From Agelas oroides (lineage: Eukaryota; Porifera; Demospongiae; Agelasida; Agelasidae), in the NCBI GenBank assembly GCA_949130485.1, contig OX422192.1:6797085-6861084 (forward strand): a stretch of 64,000 nucleotides of DNA, in the 5' to 3' direction. Positions 38,021-49,615 of the stretch are shown here, piece by piece. Below the pieces are notes generated by a model. The model did no database searches. It was given only the letters and a program-made list of their open reading frames with translations, and was not told the origin of the DNA. The translations under genes were made by a program, and so were the position numbers. Position 1 is the first letter of the stretch; each line of letters begins with the position of its first letter.

Positions 38021-39207
38021 GTAGAGTTACGTAGAGCCATGGTAGAAAGGAATAGAGACATGGTAGAGAGTAGTAGAGTCATGTAGGGTCAAGTGAAGCC
38101 ATGGTAGAATGGAGTAGAGCCATGGTACAGTGTAGTAGACTCAAGTAGACCCAAGTAGAGCTCCATGGTAGAGTGTAGTAGAGTAAAGTAGAGCTAAGTG
38201 GAGCTATGGTAGATTGAAGTAGAGTCGAGTAGTGCCATGGTAGAGTAGAGTAGAGTCAAGTAGAGTCAAGAAGAGAAATGGTAGAATGTAGTAGAGTCAC
38301 GTAGATCCGTGGTAGAATAGAAGAGAGACATGGTAAAGAGTAGTAGAGTCATATACAGCCAAGTAGAGACATGGTAGAGTGTAGTAGAGTAAAGTAGATT
38401 TAAGTGGAGCCATGATAGAGTGAAATAGATTAAAGTAGAGTCGAGTAGAGCCATTGTAGAGTATAGTAGAGTCAAGTAGAGTCAAGAAGAGACATGGTAG
38501 AGTGTAGTAGAGTAAAGTAGAGTTCAGTGGAGCCATGGTAGAGTGAAGTAGAGTGAAGTAGAGTCCAGTAGAGCCATGGTAGAATATAGTAGAATCAAGC
38601 AGTGTCAACAAGAGACATCGTAGAATATAGTAGAGTCACGTTGAGCCGTACAAGAATGGAATTAAGACATGGTAGAGAGTAGTAGACCCAAGTGGAACCA
38701 AGTAGAGCCATGGTAGAGTGTAGTAGAGTAAAGTGGAGCCATGGTAGAGTGAAGTAGAGTCAAGTAGAGTCGAGTAGAGCCATGGTAGAGTATAGTAGAG
38801 TCAAGTAGAATCAAGAAGAGACATGGTAGAATGTAGTAGAGTCACGTAGAGCCATGGTAGAATGGAATAGAGACATGGTAGAGCCATGGTAGAATGGAGT
38901 AGAGCCATCGTAGAGTGTAGTAGACCCAAGTAGACCCAGGTATAGCCCCATGGTAGACTGTAGTAGAGTAAAGTAGAGCTAAGTGGAGCCATGGTAGAGC
39001 GAAGTAGAGTGAAGTAGAGTGAAGTAGAGCCATGGTAGAGTATAGTAGAGTCAAGTACAGTCAAGAAGAGACATGGTAGAGTGTAGTGGTGTGAGGTAGA
39101 TCCGTTGTAGAATGGAAGAGAGGCATGGTAGAGAGTAGTATAGTCATGTAGAGCCAAGTAGAGCCATGGTAGTATGTAGTAGAGCAAAGTAGAGGTGAGT
39201 GGAGCCA

Positions 39208-40045
39208 TGGTAGAGTGAAGTAGAGTGAAGTAAAGTCGAGTACAGCCATGGTAGGGTATAGTAGATTCAAGAAGAGTCAAGTAGAGACTTGGTAGAATGT
39301 AGTAGAGTAACGTAGATCCGTGGTAGAATGGAATAGAGATATGGTAGAGTGTGGTAGAGTCATGTAGAATCAAGTGTAGCCATGGTAGAATGGAGTAGAG
39401 CCATCGTAGAGTCTAGTAGACCCAAGTAGAACCAAGTAGAGCCATGGTAGAGTATAGTAGAGTCATGTAGAGTCAAGAATAGACATGGTAGAATGTAGTA
39501 GACTCACGTAGAGCCATGGTAGAATGGAATAGAGACATGGTAGAGAGTAGTAGAGTATAGTAGACCCAAGTAGACCCAAGTAGAGTCATAGAGTGTAGTA
39601 GAGTAAAGTACAGTTAAGTTGAGCCATGGTAGAGTGAAGTAGAGTGAAGTAAAGTCGAGTACAGCCATGGTAGGGTATAGTAGAGTCAAGAAGTGTCAAG
39701 TAGAGACTTGGTAGAATGTAGTAGAGTAACGTAGATCCGTGGTAGAATGGAATAGAGATATGGTAGTGTGTAGTAGAGTCATGTAGAATCAAGTGTAGCC
39801 ATGGTAGAATGGAGTAGAGCCATCGTAGAGTCTAGTAGACCCAAGCAGAACCAAGTAGAGCCATGGTAGAGTATAGTAGAGTCATGTAGAGTCAAGAAGA
39901 GACATGGTAGAATGTAGTAGACTCACGTAGAGCCATGGTAGAATGGAATAGAGACATGGTAGAGAGTAGTAGAGTATAGTAGACCCAAGTAGACCCAAGT
40001 AGAGTCATAGAGTGTAGTAGAGTAAAGTACAGTTAAGTGGAGACA
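39208..40045. repeat. 419-bp tandem duplication
   Basis: The segment from about 39,208 to 39,626 is repeated from about 39,627 to 40,045 with a constant offset of 419 bp. Matching landmarks are TACAGCCATGGTAGGG at 39,241 and 39,660, CATGTAGAATCAAG at 39,361 and 39,780, and the truncated unit GTAGAGTCATAGAGTGTAG (missing the GG of CATGG) at about 39,580 and 40,000. A few substitutions separate the copies, for example AAGTAGAACC against AAGCAGAACC. Confidence 0.85.
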
Positions 40046-41699
40046 TGGTAGAGTGAAGTAGAGCCAAGTAGAGACATGGTAGAATGTAGTAGAGACACGT
40101 AGAGCAATGGTAGAATTGAATAGAGACACGGTAGAGAGTAGTAGAGTGATGTAGAGTCAAGTGTAGCCATGGTAGAATGGAGGAGAGCCATGGTAGAGTG
40201 TTGAAGACCCATGTTGAACCAAGTTGAGGCATGGTAGAGTGTAGTAGAGTAAAGTAGAGTTAAGTGTAGCCATGATATCGTGAAGTAGATTGAAGTAGAG
40301 TCGAGTAGAGCCATGGTAGAGTATAGTAGAGGCAAGTAGAGTCAAGAAGAGAAATGGTAGAATGTAGTAGTCACGTAGATCCGTGCTAGAATGGAAGAGA
40401 GACATGGTAGAGAGTAGTAGAGTCATGTAGAGCCAAGTAGAGCCATGGTAGAGTGTAGTAGAGTAAGGTGGAGCCTTGGTAGAGTGAAGTAGAGTGAAGT
40501 AGAGTCGAGTAGAGCCATGGTAGAGTGTACTAGAGTCAAGTAGAGTCAAGAAGAGACATGGTAGAATGTAGTAGAGTCACGTAGAGCCATGGTAGAGTGT
40601 AGTAGAGCCAAGTAGACCCAGGTAGAGCCCCATGATAGAGTGTAGTAGAGTAAAGTAGAGCTAAGTGGAGCCATGGTACAGCCAAGTAGAGTAAAGTAGA
40701 GTCGAGTAGAGCCATGATAGAGTATAGTAGAGTCAAGTACAGACAAGGAGAGACATGGTAGAGTGTAGTGGTGTCACGTAGATCCGTTGTAGAATGGAAG
40801 AGAGACATGGTAGAGAGTAGTATAGTCATGTAGAGCCAAGTAGAGCGATGGTAGTATGTAGTAGAGTAAAGTACAGGTGAGTGGAGCCATGGTAGAGTGA
40901 AGTAGAGTGAAGTAAAGTCATGTACAGCCATGGTAGGGTATAGTAGAGTCAACAAGGGTCAAGTAGAGACTTGGTGGAATGTAGTAGAGTAACGTACAGC
41001 CATGGCAGAATGGAATAGAGACATGGTAGAGAGTAGTAGAGTCATGTAAAGTCAAGTGCAGCCATGGTAGAATGGAGTAGAGTAAAGTTGAGTTCAGTAT
41101 AGAGCCATGGTAGAGTGAGTTTGAGTGAAATAGAGTCAAGTTGATTCCTGGTAGAGTATAGTAGAGTCAAGTAGAGTCAAGCAGAGACATGGTAGAATGT
41201 AGTAGAGTCACGTAGATCCGTGGTAGAATGGAATAGAGACATGGTAGAGCATAGTAGAGTCATGTAGAGTCAAGTGTAGCCATGGTAGAATGGAGGAAAG
41301 AGCCATGGTAGTGTGTAGTATACCCAAGTAAAACCAAGTAGAGTCATGGTAGAATGTAGTAGAGTAAAGTAGAGCTAAGTGGAGCAATGGTAGAGTGAAG
41401 TAGAGTGAAGTAGAGTCGAGTAGAGCCATGGTAGAGTATAGTAGTGTCAAGTAGAGTGAAGAAGAGACATCGTAGAATGTAATACAGTCACATGGTAGAA
41501 TAGAAGGGAGACATGGTAGAGACTAGTACAGTCATGTAGAGCCAGGTAGAGCCATGGTAGAGTGTAGTAGAGTAAAGTAGAGTGAAGTGGAGCCATGGTA
41601 GAGTGAAGTAGAGTGAAGTAGAGTCGAGTAGAGCCATGGTAGAATATCGTAGATTCAAGTAGAGTCAAGAAGAGAGATGGTAGAATGTAGTAGAGTGAC

Positions 41700-42543
41700 G
41701 TAGATCCGTGGTAGAATGAAAGAGAGACATGGTAGAGAGTAGTAGAGTCATGTAGAGTCAAGTGCAGCCATGGTACAATGGAGTAGAGCCGTGGTAGAGT
41801 GTAGTAGACCCAAGTGGAACCAAGTAGAGCCATGGTAGAGTATGGTAGAGTCAAGTAGAGTCAAGAAGAGACATGGTAGAATGTACTAGAGTGACGTAGA
41901 GCCATGGTAGAATGGAATAGAGACAAGGTAGAGTGTAGCAGAGAATAGTAGACCCAAGTGGAGCCAAGTAGAGCCATGGTAGAGTGTAGTAGAGTAAAGT
42001 ACAGTTAAGTGGAGCCATGGTAGAGTGAAGTAGAGTGAAGTAAAGTCGAGTACAGTAATGGTAGGGTATAGTAGAGTCAAGAAGAGTCAAGTAGAGACTT
42101 GGTAGAATGTAGTAGAGTAACGTAGATCTGTGATAGAATGGAATTGAGATATGGTAGAGTGTAGTAGAGTCATGTAGAATCAAGTATAGCCATGTTACAA
42201 TGGAGTAGAGCCATTGTAGAGTGTAGTAGACCCAAGTCGAACCAAGTAGAGCCATGGTAGAGTATAGTAGAGTCAAATAGAGTCAAGAAGAGACATGGTA
42301 GAATGTAGTAGAGTGACGTAGAGCCATGGTAGAATGGAATAGAGACAAGGTAGAGAGTAGAAGAGAATAGTAGACCCAAGTAGAGCCAAGTAGAGCCATG
42401 GTAGAGTGTAGTAGAGTAAAGTACACTTAAGTGGAGCCATGGTAGAGTGAAGTAGAGTGAAGTAAAGTCGAGTACAGCCATGGTAGTGTATAGTAGAGTC
42501 AAGAAGTGTCAAGTAGAGACTTGGTAGAATGTAGTAGAGTAAA
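41700..42543. repeat. 422-bp tandem duplication, diverged
   Basis: Landmarks recur at an offset of 422 bp: GTGACGTAGAGCC at 41,891 and 42,313, AGACAAGGTAGAG near 41,931 and 42,353, and GAATAGTAGACCCAAG near 41,943 and 42,365. Many single-base differences separate the two halves, so the duplication is older than the 419-bp one. Ends are approximate. Confidence 0.7.
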
Positions 42544-43460
42544 GTAAAGCTACGTGGAACCATGGTAGAGAGAAGTAGAGTGAAGTAGAGCCAAGTTGAG
42601 CCATGGTAGAGTATTGTAGAGTCAAGTAGGGTTAAGAAGAGACATGGTAGAATGTAGTAGAGTTATGCAGAGCCATGGTACAAAGGAATAGACACATGGT
42701 AGAGAGTAGTAGAGTCATGTAGGATCAAGTGAAGCCATGGTAGAATGGAGTAGAGCCATGGTAGAGTGTAGTAGACTCAAGTAAACCAAAGTAGAGCCCC
42801 ATGGTAGAGTGTAGTAGAGTAAAGTAGAGCTAAGTGGAGTCATGGTAGATTGAAGTAGAGTCGAGTAGTGCCATGGTAGAGTATAGTAGAGTCAATTAGA
42901 GTCAAGAAGAGAAATGGTAGAATGTAGTAGAGTCACGTAGATCCGTGGTAGAATGGAAGAGAGACATGGTAGAGAGTAGTAGAGTCATGTAGAGCCAAGT
43001 AGAGCCATGGTAGAGTGTGGTAGAGTAAAGTAGATTTAAGTGGAGCCATGATAGAGTGAAATAGAGTGAAGTAGAGTCGATTAGAGCCATGGTAGAGTAT
43101 AATAGACTCAAGTAGAGTCAAGAAGAGTCATGGTAGAGTGTAGTAGAGTAAAGTAGAGTTAAGTGGAGCCATGGTAGAGTGAAGTAGAGTGAAGTAGAGT
43201 CCAGTAGAGCCATGGTAGAGTATAGTAGAGTCAAGCAGAGTCAACAAGAGACATCGTAGAATGTAGTAGAGTCACGTAGATGCGTGCAAGAATGGAATTA
43301 AGACATGGTAGAGAGTAGTAGACCCAAGTTGAACCAAGTAGAGCCATGGTAGAGTGTAGTAGAGTAAAGAGGAGCCATGGTAGAGTGAAGTAGATTCAAG
43401 TAGAGTCGAGTAGAGCCATGGTAGAGTATAGTAGAGTCAAGTAGAATCAAGAAGAGACAT

Positions 43461-44224
43461 GGTAGAATGTAGTACAGTGATGTAGAGCCATGGTAGAATG
43501 GAATAGAGACATGGTAGAGAGTAGTAAAGTCATGTAGAGTCAAGTGCAGTCATTGTAGAATGGAGTAGAGCCATGGTAGACTGTAGTACACCAAAGTAGA
43601 CCCAGGTAGAGCCCCATGGTAGAGTGTAGTAGAGTAAAGTAGAGCTAAGTGGAGCCATGGTAGAGCGAAGTAGAGTGAAGTAGAGTCAAGTGTAGCCATG
43701 GTAGAGTATAGTAGAGTCAAGTAGAGTCAAGAAGAGACATGGTAGAATGTAGTAGAGTGACGTAGAGCCATGGTAGAATGGAATAGAGACATGGTAGAGA
43801 GTAGTAAAGTCATGTAGAGTCAAGTGCAGTCATTGTAGAATGGAGTAGAGCCATGGTAGACTGTAGTACACCAAAGTAGACCCAGGTAGAGCCCCATGGT
43901 AGAGTGTAGTAGAGTAAAGTAGAGCTAAGTGGAGCCATGGTAGAGCGAAGTAGAGTGAAGTAGAGTCAAGTGTAGCCATGGTAGAGTATAGTAGAGTCAA
44001 GTAGTGTCAAGAAGAGACATGGTAGAATGTAGTAGAGTGACGTAGAGCCATGGTAGAATGGAATAGAGACATGGTAGAGAGTAGTAAAGTCATGTAGAGT
44101 CAAGTGCAGTCATTGTAGAATGGAGTAGAGCCTTGGTAGACTGTAGTACACCAAAGTAGACCCAGGTAGAGCCCCATAGTAGAGTGTAGTAGAGTAAAGT
44201 AGAGCTAAGTGGAGCCATGGTAGA
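43461..44224. repeat. 280-bp tandem triplication
   Basis: The landmark GTAGTAAAGTCATG, followed by GTGCAGTCATTG, starts at 43,521, 43,801 and 44,081, exactly 280 bp apart. Copies 1 and 2 run 43,461-43,740 and 43,741-44,020. Copy 3 matches to about 44,224, where GAGCGAAG becomes GAGCGTAG and the sequence enters the next module. Differences are few (AGTGTCAAG near 44,004, CCTTGG near 44,132, CCCCATAG near 44,174). Confidence 0.88.
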
Positions 44225-46672
44225 GCGTAGTAGAGCCAAGTAGAGCCAAGTTGAGCCATGGTAGAGTATTGTAGAGTCAAGTAGAGTCAAGAAGAGACAT
44301 GGTAGAATGTAGTAGAGTTACGCAGAGCCATGGTAGAAAGGAATAGAGACATGGTAGAGAGTAGTAGAGTCATGTAGGGTCAAGTGAAGCCATGGTAGAA
44401 TGGAGTAGAGCCATGATAGTGTGTACTATACCCAAGTAAAACCAAGTAGAGTCATGGTAGAATGTAGTAGAGTAAAGTAGAGCTAAGTGGAGCAATGGTA
44501 GAGCAAAGTGGAGTGAAGTAGAGTCGAGTAGAGCCATGGTAGAGTAAAGTAGAGTCAAGTAGAGTCAAGAAGAGATATGGTAGAATGTAGTAGAGTCACG
44601 TAGAGCTATGGTCGAATGGAATAGAGACATGGTAGAGAGTAGTAGAGTATAGTAGACCCAAGTAGACCCAAGTAGAGCCATGGTAGAGTGTAGTAGAGTA
44701 AAGTACAGTTAAGTGGAGCCATGGTAGAGTGAAGTAGAGTGAAGTAGAGCCAAGTAGAGACATGGTAGAATGTAGCAGAGACACATAGAGCAACGGAAGA
44801 ATGGAATAGAGACATGGTAGATAGTAGTGGAGTCATGTAGAGTCATGTGTAGCCATGGTAGAATGGAGGAGACCCATGATAAACTATTGTAGACCCAAGT
44901 TGAACCAAGTAGAGCAATGGTAGAGTGTAGTGAAGTAGATTTAAGTGGAGCCATGATAGAGCGAAATAGAGTGAAGTAGAGTCGAGTGGAGCCATGGTAG
45001 AGTATAGTAGAGTCAAGTAGAGTCAAGAAGAGACGTGGTAGAGTGTAGTGGTGTCACGTAGATCCGTTGTAGAATGGAAGAGAGACATGGTAGAGAGTAG
45101 TATAGTCATGTAGAGCCAAGTAGAGCCATGGTAGTATGTAGTAGAGTAAAGTAGAGGTGAGTGGAGCCATGGTAGAGTGAAGTAGATTGAAGTAGAGTGA
45201 AGTAAAGTCGAGTACAGCCATGGTAGGGTATAGTAGAGTCAAGAAGAGTGAAGTAGAGACTTGGTAGAATGTAGTAGAGTAACGTAGATCCGTGGTAGAA
45301 TGGAATAGACATATGGTAGAGTGTAGTAGAGTCATGTAGAATCAAGTGCAGCCATGGTAGAATGGAGTAGAGCCATCGTAGAGTGTAGTAGACCCAAGTC
45401 GAACCAAGTAGAGCCATGGTAGAGTATAGTAGAGACATGTTGAGCCATGTAGAGCCATGGTAGAATGGAGTAGAGGAAAGTAAAGCTACGTGGAACCATG
45501 GTAGAGAGAAGTAGAGTGAAGTAGAGTGAAGTAGAGTGAAGTAGAGCAAAGTAGAGGCATGGTAGACTGTAGTAGAGTCACGTAGAGTGATGGTAGAATG
45601 GAATAGAGACATGGTAGAGAGTAGTAGAGTCATGTAGAGTCAAGCGTAGCCATGGTAGAATTGAGTATAGAGCCATGGTAGAGTGTAATAGACCCAAGTA
45701 GAGCCCCATAGTAGAGTGTAGTAGAATAAAGTAGAGCTAAGTGGAGCCATGGTAGAGCGTAGTAGAGCCAAGTAGAGCCAAGTTGAGCCATGGTAGAGTA
45801 TTGTAGAGTCAAGTAGAGTCAAGAAGAGACATGGTAGAATGTAGTAGAGTTACGCAGAGCCATGGTAGAAAGGAATAGAGACATGGTAGAGAGTAGTAGA
45901 GTCATGTAGGGTCAAGTGAAGCCATGGTAGAATGGAGTAGAGCCATGGTAGTGTGTACTATACCCAAGTAAAACCAAGTAGAGTCATGGTAGAATGTAGT
46001 AGAGTAAAGTAGAGCTAAGTGGAGCAATGGTAGAGCAAAGTGGAGTGAAGTAGAGTCGAGTAGAGCCATGGTAGAGTAAAGTAGAGTCAAGTAGAGTCAA
46101 GAAGAGATATGGTAGAATGTAGTAGAGTCACGTAGAGCTATGGTCGAATGGAATAGAGACATGGTAGAGAGTAGTAGAGTATAGTAGACCCAAGTAGACC
46201 CAAGTAGAGTCATGGTAGAGTGTAGTAGAGTAAAGTACAGTTAAGTGGAGCCATGGTAGAGTGAAGTAGAGTGAAGTAGAGCCAAGTAGAGACATGGTAG
46301 ATTGTAGTAGAGACACATAGAGCAACGGAAGAATGGAATAGAGACATGGTAGATAGTAGTGGAGTCATGTAGAGTCAAATGTAGCCATGGTAGAATGGAG
46401 GAGAGCCATGATAAACTGTTGTAGACCCAAGTTGAACCAAGTAGAGCCATGGTAGAGTGTAGTAAAGTAGATTTAAGTGGAGCCATGATAGAGTGAAATA
46501 GAGTGAAGTAGAGTCGAGTAATGCCATGGTAGAGTATAGTAGAGTCAAGTAGAATCAAGAAGAGACATGGTAGAGTGTAGTAAAGTAGATTTAAGTGGAG
46601 CCATGATAGAGTGAAATAGAGTGAAGTAGAGTCGAGTGGAGCCATGGTAGAGTATAGTAGAGTCAAGTAGAG
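44225..46672. repeat. Lead-in to the 2,943-bp array, made of the same parts
   Basis: About 45,054-45,822 corresponds to 47,437-48,205 (offset 2,383 bp), and about 45,840-46,640 corresponds to 48,781-49,580 (offset 2,941 bp). It therefore holds the module without the roughly 560-bp piece found between those parts in copies 1 and 2. About 44,370-45,026 matches 59,496-60,152 (offset 15,126 bp). Near 46,450 and 46,568 a 118-bp piece beginning GGTAGAGTGTAGTAAAG is repeated in tandem; the later modules inherit this pair. Confidence 0.75.
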
Positions 46673-49615
46673 TCAAGAAGAGACATGGCAGAATGTAGTA
46701 GAGTCACGTAGATCCGTGGTAGAATGGAAGAGAGACATGGCAGAGAGTAGTTGAGTCATGTAGAGCCAAGTAAAGCCACGGTAGAGTGTAGTAGAGTAAA
46801 GTAAAGCTAAGTGGAACCACGGTACAGTGAAGTAGAGTGAAGTAGAGCCAAGTAGAGACATGGTAGAATGTAGTAGAGTCACGTAGAGCCATGGTGCAAT
46901 GGAATAGAGACATGGTAGGGAGTAGTAGAGTCATGTAGAGTCAAGTGTAGCCATGGTAGAATGGGGTGGAGCCATGGTAGTGCGTTTTAAACTCATGTAG
47001 AACCAAGTAGAACCATGGTAGTGTATAGTAGAATAAAGTAGAGTTAAGTGCAGCCATGGTAGAGTGATGTAGAGTGAAGTAGAGTCGAGTAGATCCATGG
47101 TAGAGTATAGTAGAGACAAGTAGAGTCAGGAAGAGAGATAGTAGAATGTTGTAGAGCCACGTAGAGCCATGGTAGAATGGAATAGAGACATGGTAGAGAG
47201 TAGTAGAGTCATGTAGAGTCAAGTGCAGCCATGGTAGAATGGAGTAGAGCCATGGTAGAGTGTAGTAGACCCAAGTAGACCCAGGTAGAGCCCCATGGTA
47301 GAGTGTAGTAGAGTAAAGTAGAGCTAAGTGGAGCCATGGTAGAGCGAAGTAGAGTGAAGTAGAGTCGAGTAGAGCCATGGTAGAGTATAGTAGAGTCAAG
47401 TAGAGTCAAGAAGAGACGTGGTAGAGTGTAGTGGTGTCACGTAGATCCGTTGTAGAATGGAAGAGAGACATGGTAGAGAGTAGTATAGTCATGTAGAGCC
47501 AAGTAGAGCCATGGTAGTATGTAGTAGAGTAAAGTAGAGGTGAGTGGAGCCATGGTAGAGTGAAGTAGAGTGAAGTAGAGTGAAGTAAAGTCGAGTACAG
47601 CCATGGTAGGGTATAGTAGAGTCAAGAAGAGTGAAGTAGAGACTTGGTAGAATGTAATAGAGTAACGTAGATCCGTGGTAGAATGGAATAGACATATGGT
47701 AGAGTGTAGTAGAGTCATGTAGAATCAAGTGCAGCCATGGTAGAATGGAGTAGAGCCATCGTAGAGTGTAGTAGACCCAAGTCGAACCAAGTAGAGCCAT
47801 GGTAGAGTATAGTAGAGACATGTTGAGCCAAGTAGAGCCATGGTAGAATGGAGTAGAGGAAAGTAAAGCTACGTGGAACCATGGTAGAGAGAAGTAGAGT
47901 GAAGTAGAGTGAAGTAGAGTGAAGTAGAGCAAAGTAGAGGCATGGTAGACTGTAGTAGAGTCACGTAGAGTGATGGTAGAATGGAATAGAGACATGGTAG
48001 AGAGTAGTAGAGTCATGTAGAGTCAAGCGTAGCCATGGTAGAATTGAGTATAGAGCCATGGTAGAGTGTAATAGACCCAAGTAGAGCCCCATAGTAGAGT
48101 GTGGTAGAATAAAGTAGAACTAAGTGGAGCCATGGTAGAGCGAAGTAGAGCCAAGTAGAGCCAAGTTGAGCCATTGTAGAGTATTGTAGAGTCAAGTAGA
48201 GTCAAGAAGAGACATGGTAGAATGTAGTAGAGTTACGCAGAGCCATGGTAGAAAGGAATGGAGACATGGTAGAGAGTAGTAGAGTCATGTAGGGTCAAGT
48301 GTAGCCATGGTAGAATGGGGTGGAGCCATGGTAGTGCGTTTTAAACTCATGTAGAACCAAGTAGAACCATGGTAGTGTATAGTAGAATAAAGTAGAGTTT
48401 AGTGCAGCCATGGTAGAGTGATGTAGAGTGAAGTAGAGTCGAGTAGATCCATGGTAGAGTATAGTAGAGACAAGTAGAGTCAGGAAGAGAGATGGTAGAA
48501 TGTTGTAGAGCCACGTAGAGCCATGGTAGAATGGAATAGAGACATGGTAGAGAATAGTAGAGTCATGTAGAGTCAAGTGCAGTCATTGTAGAATGGAGTA
48601 GAGCCATGGTAGACTGTAGTACACCAAAGTAGACCCAGGTAGAGCCCCATAGTAGAGTGTAGTAGAGTAAAGTAGAGCTAAGTGGAGCCATGGTAGAGCG
48701 TAGTAGAGCCAAGTAGAGCCAAGTTGAGCCATGGTAGAGTATTGTAGAGTCAAGTAGAGTCAAGAAGAGACATGGTAGAATGTAGTAGAGTTACGCAGAG
48801 CCATGGTAGAAAGGAATAGAGACATGGTAGAGAGTAGTAGAGTCATGTAGGGTCAAGTGAAGCCATGGTAGAATGGAGTAGAGCCATGATAGTGTGTACT
48901 ATACCCAAGTAAAACCAAGTAGAGTCATGGTAGAATGTAGTAGAGTAAAGTAGAGCTAAGTGGAGCAATGGTAGAGCAAAGTGGAGTGAAGTAGAGTCGA
49001 GTAGAGCCATGGTAGAGTAAAGTAGAGTCAAGTAGAGTCAAGAAGAGATATGGTAGAATGTAGTAGAGTCACATAGAGCTATGGTCGAATGGAATAGAGA
49101 CATGGTAGAGAGTAGTAGAGTATAGTAGACCCAAGTAGACCCAAGTAGAGCCATGGTAGAGTGTAGTAGAGTAAAGTACAGTTAAGTGGAGCCATGGTAG
49201 AGTGAAGTAGAGTGAAGTAGAGCCAAGTAGAGACATGGTAGATTGTAGTAGAGACACATAGAGCAACGGAAGAATGGAATAGAGACATGGTAGATAGTAG
49301 TGGAGTCATGTAGAGTCAAATGTAGCCATGGTAGAATGGAGGAGAGCCATGATAAACTGTTGTAGACCCAAGTTGAACCAAGTAGAGCCATGGTAGAGTG
49401 TAGTAAAGTAGATTTAAGTGGAGCCATGATAGAGTGAAATAGAGTGAAGTAGAGTCGAGTAATGCCATGGTAGAGTATAGTAGAGTCAAGTAGAATCAAG
49501 AAGAGACATGGTAGAGTGTAGTAAAGTAGATTTAAGTGGAGCCATGATAGAGTGAAATAGAGTGAAGTAGAGTCGAGTGGAGCCATGGTATAGAGTATAG
49601 TAGAGTCAAGTAGAG
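46673..49615. repeat. 2,943-bp module, copy 1
   Basis: The order of parts is a 1,340-bp core, a piece of about 190 bp at 48,013, an extra piece of about 560 bp (48,295-48,763, related to 34,381-34,660 and 44,081-44,300), and a final 773-bp part from 48,843. A two-base TA insertion (GGTATAGAGTATAG near 49,590) is found here and at the ends of copies 2 and 3, but not at the corresponding place before 46,673. Confidence 0.85.

Larger units (their letters stand above)
34661..43460. repeat. Diverged mosaic of right-domain sub-blocks
   Basis: This stretch uses the same 10/11-bp units but has no single regular module. Parts recur at varied offsets: about 35,050-35,560 resembles 41,260-41,770; about 37,960-38,800 resembles 42,600-43,430 (offset 4,636 bp); sub-blocks with GTGTAGTGGTGT or GTGTAGTGGTGTGAGG recur at about 36,591, 39,080 and 40,762. 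Copies differ by many single bases, so this looks like the older, less homogenised part of the array. No gene or unique sequence was found in it. Confidence 0.75.

Noticed and set aside
38801-39373. Exon of a repetitive protein gene (silk-, mucin- or antifreeze-like) on the minus strand
   Set aside because: A coding tandem repeat should keep a period divisible by three. Here the units are 10 and 11 bp and indels of 2, 10 and 82 bp occur freely, so no frame is maintained between copies.
47489-48016. 175-codon minus-strand frame conserved at 47,489, 50,432, 53,375, 55,482 and 62,494
   Set aside because: Its conservation equals that of the whole surrounding 2,943-bp or 1,529-bp module, including non-open parts. 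Recent duplication explains it without selection on protein.
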